Notes under the pieces: model-generated
What the model saw: the letters and a program-made list of their open reading frames with translations, nothing else
Database searches by the model: none
What the model was told of the DNA's origin: nothing
Position numbers and translations under genes: made by a program
In this document: positions 33,868-41,823 of the stretch, in pieces
Position numbering within the stretch: position 1 is the stretch's first letter
Layout of the letters: every line of letters starts with the position of its first letter
From: Bryobacter sp.
Lineage (GTDB): Bacteria > Acidobacteriota > Terriglobia > Bryobacterales > Bryobacteraceae
DNA: 64,000 nt
Assembly (NCBI GenBank): GCA_022843625.1
Contig: JALHNH010000031.1
Location: 1-64,000, forward strand
Direction: 5' to 3'

Positions 33868-35292
33868 TTACGAGCGGCTCAACAATTCCTTATACAGCGC
33901 GGAGTAACCTCGCGCCGATTGTGCCCAGGAATAATCCCTTTCCATGGCTGTTTTCTGCATCTTCTGAAAGCGGGGAGGGTCGGCGTAAACAGCCAGCGCA
34001 TGACGCAGACATTCCGCCAGATCCCAGCTGTCAAAACGCCAGAACTTGAATCCCGTCTCTACATCAATCGTATCATCGAGACCGCCGGTGGCGCGCACAA
34101 CAGGCAATGTTCCATAGCGCAGACTATACATCTGGTTCAGCCCGCAAGGTTCATAACGCGAAGGCATCAAAAAGAAGTCTGAACCAGCCTCAATTTTGTG
34201 CGCCATTTTGTTGTTGAAGCCATGCCAGAAGACCATTCGATCGGGATACTTCTGGGCATAGCCGGCGAAGAGATTTTCGGTATCCTTTTCGCCTGAGCCC
34301 AATACCACCAGAGTGGCATCGCGCCAGCCTAACATTTCGTCCAGAACGCTGCCCACCAGGTCGAAGCCTTTCTGATAGGCAAGCCGGGAGACAATTCCGA
34401 TCAAGGGACGGGATATCCGCCGGCCCAATCCGAATTCGTCGAGCAGACTTTGCTTGCAGACCAGTTTTCCGGCCAAGTCGGTGGAGTCGTAATTGACAGC
34501 AATGTGCGGGTCGGTTCGCGGATCCCATTCGTCGTAGTCACAGCCATTGAGGAGGCCTCGCAAGGCGCCTCGCCGGGCCCTCAGCAAACCATCCATGCCA
34601 AAGCCAAATTCGGGAGTCTGGATTTCTTCGGCGTATCTGGGACTGACGGTGGTCAAAGCATCGGCAAAAACGATGCCGGATTTCAGCAGGCTTGCAGCAC
34701 CGTTAAATTCCAGCAAGTCGCTTCGGAAGAAGCGATCCTCAATGCCGGCCTCCCATAGCCTGCTGCGGGGAGTCAAACCTTGATAACCAAGATTGTGGAT
34801 GGTGAAAACGGTTTTTGCGCCATAAAACGCCGGGTCGCCCGTAACGAAATTTTTCAGGAATAGCGGGAGCAGGCCCGCCTGCCAATCATGGCAATGGAAG
34901 ATCTGCGTCGGAAACAGATATCTTGCAATGCCCAGGGCAGCGCTGCAGAGTAGAGCATAGCGAATGTGGTTATCCCCGAAATCGCCAAACTTGTCGCCAT
35001 AGAATCCATCACGACCGTAGAGACCCAGATGGTCGACGAAAAAGAATTGAGTTCCGCGAACCACCTTTTTGTAGATGTCGCATTCATAGAAGCCTCCACC
35101 AAGATAAACTCGCAAACCGGAGTAAACCTTCTCGGCAGCAGAGACGTCTATTGACCCATAGCGAGGCAAGACGACGGCACACTCATCGCCCATTGCATTC
35201 AGTTCAGGCGGCAAAGCGCCCAAAACATCAGCCAGCCCACCCGTTTTTGCGAATGGGGCGGCTTCGCTCGAAATCATCAATACGCGCGACAT
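33868..35292 (-). CDS. glgA: Glycogen synthase (GT5)
   Basis: A 474-residue GT5 glycosyltransferase, normal GlgA length, which extends alpha-1,4-glucan from ADP-glucose. The N-terminus is classic: MSRVLMISSEAAPFAKTGGLADVLGALP, with the donor-binding KTGG near residue 16. The C-terminal domain has IVSRLAYQKGFDLV and the acidic MPSRYEPCGLNQMYSLRYGTLPVVRATGGL nucleotide site. I start at the ATG of this motif (35292), since the long frame upstream to 35544 runs into the divergent gene. Confidence 0.95.
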   Translation of the reverse strand: MSRVLMISSEAAPFAKTGGLADVLGALPPELNAMGDECAVVLPRYGSIDVSAAEKVYSGLRVYLGGGFYECDIYKKVVRGTQFFFVDHLGLYGRDGFYGDKFGDFGDNHIRYALLCSAALGIARYLFPTQIFHCHDWQAGLLPLFLKNFVTGDPAFYGAKTVFTIHNLGYQGLTPRSRLWEAGIEDRFFRSDLLEFNGAASLLKSGIVFADALTTVSPRYAEEIQTPEFGFGMDGLLRARRGALRGLLNGCDYDEWDPRTDPHIAVNYDSTDLAGKLVCKQSLLDEFGLGRRISRPLIGIVSRLAYQKGFDLVGSVLDEMLGWRDATLVVLGSGEKDTENLFAGYAQKYPDRMVFWHGFNNKMAHKIEAGSDFFLMPSRYEPCGLNQMYSLRYGTLPVVRATGGLDDTIDVETGFKFWRFDSWDLAECLRHALAVYADPPRFQKMQKTAMERDYSWAQSARGYSALYKELLSRS

Positions 35293-35329
35293 TGCTTTGT
35301 CTATTCTGCCAGAGAGGTAAACTTTAAGT

Positions 35330-36811
35330 TTGAAACGTCTGCTTCTTTTACTTCTTTTTTCAATTGCAATTGGCTCTGCCCAGCAGTCCTCAATGGAGGT
35401 CAACCCGAGTCTTTTCGCAACCATGGCGGCAATCAATGCAGCCGGATACGATGCCGACCTTGGAAGCAACGCAAATTCCCCAATTCGAGCCCAGATTCGG
35501 CAATGGGCCGAATCGGCGAAGCCCAAAGTGCTCGAACAGCTCAAAGAATTCTATTCGTCTCATCGCAAATCAGACCCAACCCGCGACCTCAGTCAATACA
35601 TATCGTTCGCACTTTGTCTGGAGCTGTACAACGCCGAAGACGGCCCGGACTTTCGCTACCGCATGAGGCTCTCAGACCTGCCACCGGACGTGCAGGAACT
35701 GGACGGCTTTGAAAAAATCCTGACACGCTTCTACCGTGAAACCAGGCTCGGCGAATTGATGGAGAAGAATCAGTCTGCGATTGATCGCAGTCTCGAGCCA
35801 TACCATGCACCGGTAACCCTTGCCCTGCAGCAGATCGACGGATACTTGCGCAATCCTCGCAACAACGGCGTCAAGGGGAACTTCTACGTTTATCTGGATG
35901 TATTGGCTGCCCCCAATCAGATCCACATGCGCAGCTACGGCAACGACCTGTTTATTGTCCTGACCTCATCACCCGAACCGCAGATTGAATACATCAAGAC
36001 GGCTTATATGCGCTTTCAGATTGAACCGATCGCCATGCGCCATATCGCCGATATCGAAGCCAAGGGGAGCCTGATCGATTTTGCCCAGGGCGCCGCTGCC
36101 CTGGACGAACAATACAAGAAAGACTTTGTCTCCTTGAGCGTTGCCTCACTGGTACGGGCAATCGACGCCCGGATGTTACCTGCCCGCCAGCGTCAGGCCG
36201 CGGTGGATCTTGCACTCAAGGATGGCTTCATTCTCACGCCTTATTTCACGGAAGCGATGGCCGAATACGAGAAGCAGGAACAATCGATGCGCTTCTACCT
36301 GCCGATCCTGGTGAAAGGCATCGACCTCAAGAAAGAGACGGCCAGACTTGATGCCGTCACCTTTGCCTCGGCCCCACGGGAGCGCAAGGCCAAAGTGGCA
36401 CCCCAGCCCGTCGTAGAAGTGAGCCCGGCCGAGAAGACGCTGGAAGAGGCAGAAGTCGTCTATGGTCAGAAGAATTACACTCAGGCGAGTGTTTTGTTTC
36501 GCCGCGCACTCGAAGAGACAAACTCCCGCCCGCTCAAAGGCCGAGCCTACTATGGCATGGCCCGCATAGCTGCTTTGAATCGAGACCCACAACTTGCTGT
36601 AGACCTTTTTGAGAAAACCATCTCGGAAGGGGCCGAACCCCAGGTCACCGCCTGGGCCCATGTTTTTGCCGGCCGCCTGCTTGATCTCGCCCAGGATAAC
36701 GATGCGGCAAAGAAGCATTTTGAAGCCGCCATCGCTACCAAAGGCGCATCCCCCGCCTCCCGTAAGGCCGCAGAAGATGGCCTGAACGGAATCCGGCCCT
36801 CGCGGCCTTGA
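35330..36811 (+). CDS. Secreted hypothetical protein with C-terminal TPR region
   Basis: A 493-residue protein with a lipophilic signal peptide (MKRLLLLLLFSIAIGSAQ). The middle (about 30-355) has no recognised family. Residues about 375-480 form TPR-like helix pairs (LEEAEVVYGQKNYTQASVLFRRALEE, then AYYGMARIAALNRDPQLAVDLFEKTI, then HVFAGRLLDLAQDNDAAKKHFEAAI). The start is TTG at 35330 with AGAGAGG upstream. It is divergent from glgA and followed 18 bases later by another secreted repeat protein, suggesting a cell-envelope pair. Confidence 0.82.
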   Translation: MKRLLLLLLFSIAIGSAQQSSMEVNPSLFATMAAINAAGYDADLGSNANSPIRAQIRQWAESAKPKVLEQLKEFYSSHRKSDPTRDLSQYISFALCLELYNAEDGPDFRYRMRLSDLPPDVQELDGFEKILTRFYRETRLGELMEKNQSAIDRSLEPYHAPVTLALQQIDGYLRNPRNNGVKGNFYVYLDVLAAPNQIHMRSYGNDLFIVLTSSPEPQIEYIKTAYMRFQIEPIAMRHIADIEAKGSLIDFAQGAAALDEQYKKDFVSLSVASLVRAIDARMLPARQRQAAVDLALKDGFILTPYFTEAMAEYEKQEQSMRFYLPILVKGIDLKKETARLDAVTFASAPRERKAKVAPQPVVEVSPAEKTLEEAEVVYGQKNYTQASVLFRRALEETNSRPLKGRAYYGMARIAALNRDPQLAVDLFEKTISEGAEPQVTAWAHVFAGRLLDLAQDNDAAKKHFEAAIATKGASPASRKAAEDGLNGIRPSRP

Positions 36812-36829
36812 TAAAGTAATAGGAACAAT

Positions 36830-37591
36830 ATGCGACTTACCAAATGGTTAGCAAGCGCATTCCTGATCTCGGGAGTACTGCTCGCTCAAACGGCTGACAC
36901 CAAACAGCCCAAGCTGAAAAGCGAAAAAGAACAAACGGCCGTGATGGCGATTTTTAATGCAGCCGAGCCCGGCGCACGCATTACCGCCACCGACGCGCTG
37001 ATCACCAAATTCGCGGATACGGAATTTAAGGCGACGGCTTTATTCATCGCCACGGCCTCCGCTGAAGAACTCGGTGATTGGGAAAAGACGGTGATCTATG
37101 GGGAACGTACCCTTGAGGCCGACCCCAAGAGCTATGGCACGATGCTGATTCTGGCTCGCGGATTTGCCGGGCGCACCAAGGAGTTCGACTTCGACAAAGA
37201 AGAAAAACTCACCAAGGCCGACAAATATGCCAATACAGCTCTCGAATTGCTGAAGACGGCCCCGAAGATTCGTCCCGACATCGCCGACGACCAGTGGGAA
37301 GCTCAGCGCAAGAGCTGGGTATCGGAAGCCTACGAAGCGCTTGGGCTCTCGGCCATGGTCCGCAAGAAGTACTCGGTCGCGGTAACCAACTACAAGGCTG
37401 GTCTCGAGGCATCCCCTGGGAACGCCAACCTGCTCACCCGCATGGCCACTGCCTATGCCGATGACAAGAAGAACGACGAAGCAATTGCTACGGCAAATCA
37501 GGCACTTGCAACCCCGAATCTGAACCCTCAGGTAAAGGCGATCGTCGAGAACATCAAGAAGAAGGCTGAAGCAGCCAAGGCAGCTAAATAG
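36830..37591 (+). CDS. Secreted TPR-type protein
   Basis: A 253-residue protein with a signal peptide (about 1-20, ending LLAQ). Helical repeats cover about 45-245, including FIATASAEELGDWEKTVIYGERTLEADPKSYGTMLILARG and KKYSVAVTNYKAGLEASPGNANLLTRMATAYADDKKNDEAI. TPR proteins act as scaffolds; the partner is unknown. AGGA lies 7 bases before the ATG. It sits between the preceding TPR protein and the RNase III gene and probably shares a transcript with both. Confidence 0.85.
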   Translation: MRLTKWLASAFLISGVLLAQTADTKQPKLKSEKEQTAVMAIFNAAEPGARITATDALITKFADTEFKATALFIATASAEELGDWEKTVIYGERTLEADPKSYGTMLILARGFAGRTKEFDFDKEEKLTKADKYANTALELLKTAPKIRPDIADDQWEAQRKSWVSEAYEALGLSAMVRKKYSVAVTNYKAGLEASPGNANLLTRMATAYADDKKNDEAIATANQALATPNLNPQVKAIVENIKKKAEAAKAAK

Positions 37592-37608
37592 CTGCTTTGC
37601 TAACTGAA

Positions 37609-38337
37609 ATGGATAGGCGCGAAGAACCAGTCCTGGACTGCGTTGCTCAGATCGAAAATCGCATCGGTTATGAGTTTAACGACAAGGCTCTGGCGCTTCG
37701 CGCCCTTTCTCATAGAAGCCTCAACAGTGAGCGCCGGCAAGGACGCGAGGAGATGGCCGAGCACAATGAACAATTGGAGTTTCTCGGTGATTCTGTGCTG
37801 GGCCTTTTGGTCAGTGAGCATCTTTTCCGGTCTCACCCTGAGCTTCCCGAAGGCCAGCTCAGCATTCACAAAGCCCGCATCGTTAGTGCCGCTCATCTGG
37901 TGGAAGTTGCTCGCTCAATCAATCTTGGCCCTTGTCTGCAGTTGGGACGCGGTGAGGAACTCAGCGGCGGCCGTGAAAAACGTGCCCTGCTTGCGGACAC
38001 TCTGGAAGCCATCCTGGCAGCGGTTTATCTTGACGGCGGACTCGAAGCCGCTCGAGGAGTAATCGACCGGGTATTCATGACGGTCGAGACTGCTCGTGAC
38101 GAAGCCGCAGAGCTTCGAAATTTTAAAGCAAGCCTCCAGGAACTGGCTCAATCCAAAGGCATGGCCCAACCCATTTACGTAACGGTGAAGACCGACGGAC
38201 CCGAGCACTCTAAAGTCTTTACGATCGAGGCACAGATCGGTGCCGAGTGGCGAGAGCAGGGCCATGGAGTCACCAAAAAGGCTGCAGGGCAAATGGCGGC
38301 GCGCAATCTCTTTCGCCGAATGGCTGAACTGGCATAA
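37609..38337 (+). CDS. rnc: Ribonuclease III
   Basis: A 242-residue RNase III that cuts double-stranded RNA, including rRNA precursors. The catalytic motif HNEQLEFLGDSVLG gives Glu54, Glu57 and Asp61, and ADTLEAILAAVYLDGG gives Asp120 and Glu123. The C-terminal double-stranded RNA-binding domain runs from NFKASLQELAQSKG to KKAAGQMAARNLFRRM. The start is uncertain: ATG 37609 (chosen) or TTG 37597; neither has a clear ribosome binding site. The 3' end is convergent with motB, 19 bases away. Confidence 0.96.
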   Translation: MDRREEPVLDCVAQIENRIGYEFNDKALALRALSHRSLNSERRQGREEMAEHNEQLEFLGDSVLGLLVSEHLFRSHPELPEGQLSIHKARIVSAAHLVEVARSINLGPCLQLGRGEELSGGREKRALLADTLEAILAAVYLDGGLEAARGVIDRVFMTVETARDEAAELRNFKASLQELAQSKGMAQPIYVTVKTDGPEHSKVFTIEAQIGAEWREQGHGVTKKAAGQMAARNLFRRMAELA

Positions 38338-38356
38338 CCTGCTGGACTTGCCTGGA

Positions 38357-39139
38357 CTATTTTGTCCCTGGCTGAGATTTCACCCCAAACTCGTTCAGAA
38401 AAACTACGTCGACTCGCCTGTTTTTTTTTCTTCCCTCTACTGTTTCGTTCTCTGCGACCGGAACGTTGTCTGCGTAACCGGATACGGACATTCGTTCTCT
38501 GGCCACCTCAAATTTCTCTGCTAAAACGTTCAACATCGCAATAGCCCGCGCAGCCGACAGATCCCAATTCGAACGGAAACGGCCATTGTTGATTGGCGTA
38601 GAATCGGTATGGCCTTCAAGAAGGATCTTGTTAGGAAGTTTGAGGGCGCTATCGGCAATCTTGCCAATGATCGGGTATGCTTGCGGCTCGATGGAATCTC
38701 CGGCAGGCGGGAAGAACGCCGCTTCTTTCAAACTAACGACCAACCCACGAGGCTCCATATTGATGGAGACTTTTCCAGACTGGATTTCGCTTTTGAGCGA
38801 ATCGGTAAGCTGTTCGAGCGAGGGCACCAATTCGGCCATAGCGGTCAGGGCGGGATCCTGTTTCTTGATTTCCGAGGCAGAGGCTTCTCCCGATCTTCTG
38901 GCATCGTCGGTCTCAGGGGGACGCTTTCTGCCGAGCATCTGCATCAGGGCCTTGGGCATGCTGCCGTTTTCGATAGCCTCTTTCACCGATGCTGAGACTT
39001 CTTTGGCCTTTTTCTTGTCGGCGTGAGAGCTGGCAAACATGACGACGAAGAAGGCAAAAAGAAGAGTGATGAAATCGGCGTAGGAGATCAGCCACCTCTC
39101 GTGGTTTTCGTGGGAATGAGCTTTGACTCTTCTTGCCAT
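38357..39139 (-). CDS. motB: Flagellar stator protein MotB
   Basis: A 260-residue MotB. The single membrane helix contains the proton-carrying aspartate in RWLISYADFITLLFAFFVVMFASS (Asp22). The C-terminal OmpA/MotB peptidoglycan-binding domain has KILLEGHTDSTPINNGRFRSNWDLSAARA and KKNRRVDVVF. The ATG at 39139 fits the membrane helix; the longer frame to 39271 runs into motA. It lies 61 bases after motA on the same strand, in the usual MotA-MotB order. Confidence 0.93.
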   Translation of the reverse strand: MARRVKAHSHENHERWLISYADFITLLFAFFVVMFASSHADKKKAKEVSASVKEAIENGSMPKALMQMLGRKRPPETDDARRSGEASASEIKKQDPALTAMAELVPSLEQLTDSLKSEIQSGKVSINMEPRGLVVSLKEAAFFPPAGDSIEPQAYPIIGKIADSALKLPNKILLEGHTDSTPINNGRFRSNWDLSAARAIAMLNVLAEKFEVARERMSVSGYADNVPVAENETVEGRKKNRRVDVVFLNEFGVKSQPGTK

Positions 39140-39200
39140 TACAGATTGGATGGGAGCGGCGTCCTTCTTTTTCAATGGGATCAGGCGCAGAGCACCTGCT

Positions 39201-40019
39201 TTAGGCAGCCATGGCTCGCGGCCCGCCTCCTCGAGTTGACTTGCCGCTCTTGTCTGCGGTGTAGGCCTCAAGCCGCTGCAGAATCAATTTCGGATTCAAA
39301 CCTTCAACGATGCCCACTACTCCTTCGAGAATCATCTCCCTGCGTTCGGTTTCAGCGGCAATTCTGGCTTTGATTTTGTTCGCCGCCGGCAGAAAAAGAA
39401 CATTGGCGATGGCCACGCCATAAACCGTGGCGACGAAGGCCACAGCAATTCCGTGGCCGACTTCCTTAATGTCGTCCAGATGTTTCATCACCTGAATCAG
39501 CCCAAGAACCGCACCGATGATTCCGATGGTTGGCGCGTATCCCCCCGCCGATTCAAAAACCTTGGCTTCGGCCTCGGCACGGTGTTCTTCGATTACGATA
39601 TGAAGTTCCATGGCGGAGCGCATCTCGGATAGATCCGATCCATCCACAGCCATGTTCAGTGCGCGTTTGAGAAAGGGATCCCGAACATTGGGCAACTCAT
39701 CTTCCAGAGAAACAATGCCCGTTTTTCTTGCCTTATTGGCGTAGAAGATAATTTCGTCGACGGCGGTAATCAACGGCGTTTCGGGAGTGAAAAAGACTTC
39801 CTTGAGCCGACGCAAGGCTCCCCGCAAAACAGGGCCGGGGGTGTTCACCATAACTGCGCCGAGGGTGCCGCCCAAAACAATAATGCCCGCTGTCACCTGG
39901 GCGACGTCTTTGAGTTCTCCGCCCTCAAGAATCAAACCACCTACAATGCCGCCGCCAGCCAGCAGAAGCCCGCCAAGGGTCATCCAGTCCAACTTTAATT
40001 TGACTGCATTTTCAGCCAT
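39201..40019 (-). CDS. motA: Flagellar stator protein MotA
   Basis: A 272-residue MotA with four membrane segments (about 14-32, 38-57, 155-176, 190-212). The conserved proline and glycine positions are present in SAGGYAPTIGIIGAVLGLIQVM and GHGIAVAFVATVYGVAIANVLFLP, and the cytoplasmic loop has LKRALNMAVDGSD. It forms the stator ring around MotB. The ATG at 40019 overlaps the stop of flbD by 8 bases, so translation is coupled. Confidence 0.94.
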   Translation of the reverse strand: MAENAVKLKLDWMTLGGLLLAGGGIVGGLILEGGELKDVAQVTAGIIVLGGTLGAVMVNTPGPVLRGALRRLKEVFFTPETPLITAVDEIIFYANKARKTGIVSLEDELPNVRDPFLKRALNMAVDGSDLSEMRSAMELHIVIEEHRAEAEAKVFESAGGYAPTIGIIGAVLGLIQVMKHLDDIKEVGHGIAVAFVATVYGVAIANVLFLPAANKIKARIAAETERREMILEGVVGIVEGLNPKLILQRLEAYTADKSGKSTRGGGPRAMAA

Positions 40020-40230
40020 GTGCGTCCAGCCCCCCGGAAATCTCAGGTCCACGCAAAATCAGGCGCTTGAACTCCACTACCTTCGCTGCCACCTCAGCCA
40101 TGCTCTCAAGAACTCGCAGCCGTTCTCCGGTGCTCAGCGAAATCACCGTATCGGGATTGGCTTCAACCAGAACGATCAAGTCCGAGTTCACAAGCAGGGC
40201 CTCGTGGTTCAGCCGGGTCAAATGGATCAT
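40012..40230 (-). CDS. flbD: Flagellar FlbD family protein
   Basis: A 72-residue protein matching the short FlbD family of flagellar clusters: MIHLTRLNHEALLVNSDLIVLVEANPDTVISLSTGERLRV is diagnostic. FlbD genes usually sit next to motA in Gram-positive, spirochaete and other flagellar operons. It precedes motA with an 8-base overlap. No other flagellar gene is in the window, so the rest of the flagellum must be encoded elsewhere. Confidence 0.93.
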   Translation of the reverse strand: MIHLTRLNHEALLVNSDLIVLVEANPDTVISLSTGERLRVLESMAEVAAKVVEFKRLILRGPEISGGLDAHG

Positions 40231-40276
40231 GGCTAGTGCGTATGGCCCTTATCGGCCACGCACTGGCACTTTTGAA

Positions 40277-40759
40277 TTATTCGGTCAAAAGTCTTAAGAT
40301 TGCCTGGAGCTCGACCCGGATTCGGGCTGTAGCTGGACTGGAGGATTTGGCCGGCTCTTCGGTCAAGAAGAGACTGGATTGCTGCTTCGGCATCGGCTGA
40401 GAACTGACTACGCCACCCGAGCCACGCTTGGTTACTTTTGCAACGATTCTTGACTTGTCGCTGATGTGCTTGCGCGCACCTTCAATCGTGTAGCGCTTCT
40501 CATAAAGCAAGTGCTTGATTTCGAGGATCGACTCAACATCCTTACGCCGGTACATGCGATGGTTCGAGCCCATTTTCCTGGGTGCAACGGCGGGAAACTC
40601 AGTCTCCCAGTAGCGCAAAACGTGCTGCTTGAGACCGGTAAGCTTTGCGACCTCGCCAATTCGGAAATAGAGTTTGGAAGGCAGTTCTTCAGCCGACCGG
40701 ATGCCGGGGGTCAGATCGGCAGGATCAAAGCGAAGAAGGTCGTCTTGTGAGTCGCTCAA
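40277..40759 (-). CDS. MerR family transcriptional regulator
   Basis: A 160-residue regulator. The winged helix starts near residue 30: LYFRIGEVAKLTGLKQHVLRYWETEFPAVAPRKMGSNHRMYRRKDVESILEIKHLLYEKRYTIEGARKHI. The effector part after about 105 is short, polar and low complexity, with no cysteine sensor, so the signal is unknown. This form resembles the short MerR proteins that often neighbour housekeeping genes in several phyla. It is divergent from the tmRNA gene, 90 bases away. Confidence 0.92.
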   Translation of the reverse strand: MSDSQDDLLRFDPADLTPGIRSAEELPSKLYFRIGEVAKLTGLKQHVLRYWETEFPAVAPRKMGSNHRMYRRKDVESILEIKHLLYEKRYTIEGARKHISDKSRIVAKVTKRGSGGVVSSQPMPKQQSSLFLTEEPAKSSSPATARIRVELQAILRLLTE

Positions 40760-40824
40760 ACCAAAATGCTAGTTGGATTTCCATAGCGGAGTCAAGCATT
40801 TAGGCCGGATTCCTCAACCGCTGC

Positions 40825-40830
40825 TATAAT
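40825..40830 (+). promoter_or_regulatory. -10 box of the tmRNA gene
   Basis: A perfect TATAAT lies 20 bases before the mature tmRNA 5' end. The -35 region, at a 17-base spacing, is AGGCCG and therefore weak. Confidence 0.6.
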
Positions 40831-40849
40831 AAAGTCGTAGTTGAAAGGA

Positions 40850-41204
40850 GGGGGCGCAACGGATTCGACGGGATGATTGGTTTCATTAGAGGCGTGTCGA
40901 GCTCCAGGCTCTCGTAAAACGACTGGAAAAACACAATTGCCAACACGCAATTTGCATACGCTGCTTAATTAATTAAGTAGCCGCTCGGGTGGATTTGTTC
41001 GTGGGTTCACCACTGGGCGTCATCGCACGGAATGGGTCAAAGGCTTCTGTTCGTAGCCGGCGACTGACATCAATCGGACTAGGTTCGGGCTTGTTTTGCT
41101 GCTTCTCAAGAGTCTGAGCCGAATAAACAATGAAGCAGATACACACGTAGGCTTTAGTGGGGCTGCCATTTCGGACGTGGGTTCAACTCCCACCGCCTCC
41201 ACCA
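40850..41204 (+). ncRNA. ssrA: Transfer-messenger RNA (ssrA)
   Basis: One-piece tmRNA that frees stalled ribosomes. The 5' end GGGGGCG pairs over 7 bases (one G-U) with the 3' CGCCTCC before ACCA. The conserved GCAACGGATTCGACGGG follows the 5' end, and the T-arm is GTGGGTTCAACTCCCAC. The tag reading frame begins with the resume codon GCC at 40939 and reads ANTQFAYAA before TAA (40966-40968), 9 residues counted from the encoded alanine. The last 22 bases overlap the 3' end of an opposite-strand protein gene. A T-rich stretch follows the CCA. Confidence 0.97.
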
Positions 41205-41452
41205 CTTTCTTTTTCTGACGCAGTCAAGCTTCTGATCTGATCCTCCAGAAAGCGCAGACTGTCTTCAACCATCGCCCTGTACCGCGGATTGCAAGCCGCC
41301 TGCAAGTCGTGCAGCACCCGGGTGCGCTGCAAATTCAGGTCTTCCAGCTTCTGCTCCAGCACCGACTTCTCTAAACGAGCTGCTTCCGCCTTACGCTCGT
41401 CTCGCAAGTCCTGAGGGTCGTCAGCGTCCTTGGAAGCCCATCCGCGCGCCAT
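41183..41452 (-). CDS. Small coiled-coil protein overlapping the tmRNA 3' end
   Basis: An 89-residue charged helical protein (ERKAEAARLEKSVLEQKLEDLNLQRTRVLHDL, then YRAMVEDSLRFLEDQIRSL). The start is ATG 41452; the open frame upstream overlaps the rhodanese gene. The last residues, GGGGGS, and the stop are read antisense through the tmRNA acceptor and T-arm (41183-41204). The gene follows the rhodanese gene after 4 bases on the same strand. No family is recognised; a real gene is likely because it is helical, coupled and well formed. Confidence 0.65.
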   Translation of the reverse strand: MARGWASKDADDPQDLRDERKAEAARLEKSVLEQKLEDLNLQRTRVLHDLQAACNPRYRAMVEDSLRFLEDQIRSLTASEKESGGGGGS

Positions 41453-41456
41453 CGCT

Positions 41457-41801
41457 CTAATACCTCGGGACGCTCGTGTCGATTTCCATCGACCAGCGAT
41501 CAATGCCGCCGGTCAAACTCACCGCATTCTCAATCCCCTGACGACGCAGCCAGACTACCGTATTGAGACTGCGCACGCCGTGGTGACAATAGACCACCAG
41601 TTGCTTACCTTCCGCAAGGGCTTCAATGCGATTCAGGTTATTGGGAATCGTGTTCATCGGAATCAACTCGCAAGGCTCGATGCGGGCTGTTGCGTGCTCG
41701 TAGTCTTCGCGGCAGTCGAGAAGAACGATTTCGGCCTTGTCGGCAAGGAGTTTTGCGAGCTGGGTCGCAGTGATTTCGTAGGGTAGCTCTGAGGTAGACA
41801 T
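41457..41801 (-). CDS. Rhodanese-like domain protein
   Basis: A 114-residue single rhodanese domain. EIVLLDCREDYEHATARI gives the first conserved region, and the active-site loop is YCHHGVRS with Cys72; the end has LTGGIDRWS. The longer frame from 41825 starts eight codons earlier. Such proteins carry persulfide sulfur; the acceptor is unknown. It shares a very short divergent region with the S41-like gene, whose ATG at 41824 lies 22 bases away. Confidence 0.9.
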   Translation of the reverse strand: MSTSELPYEITATQLAKLLADKAEIVLLDCREDYEHATARIEPCELIPMNTIPNNLNRIEALAEGKQLVVYCHHGVRSLNTVVWLRRQGIENAVSLTGGIDRWSMEIDTSVPRY

Positions 41802-41823
41802 CCATACACAGGATAATGGACTC

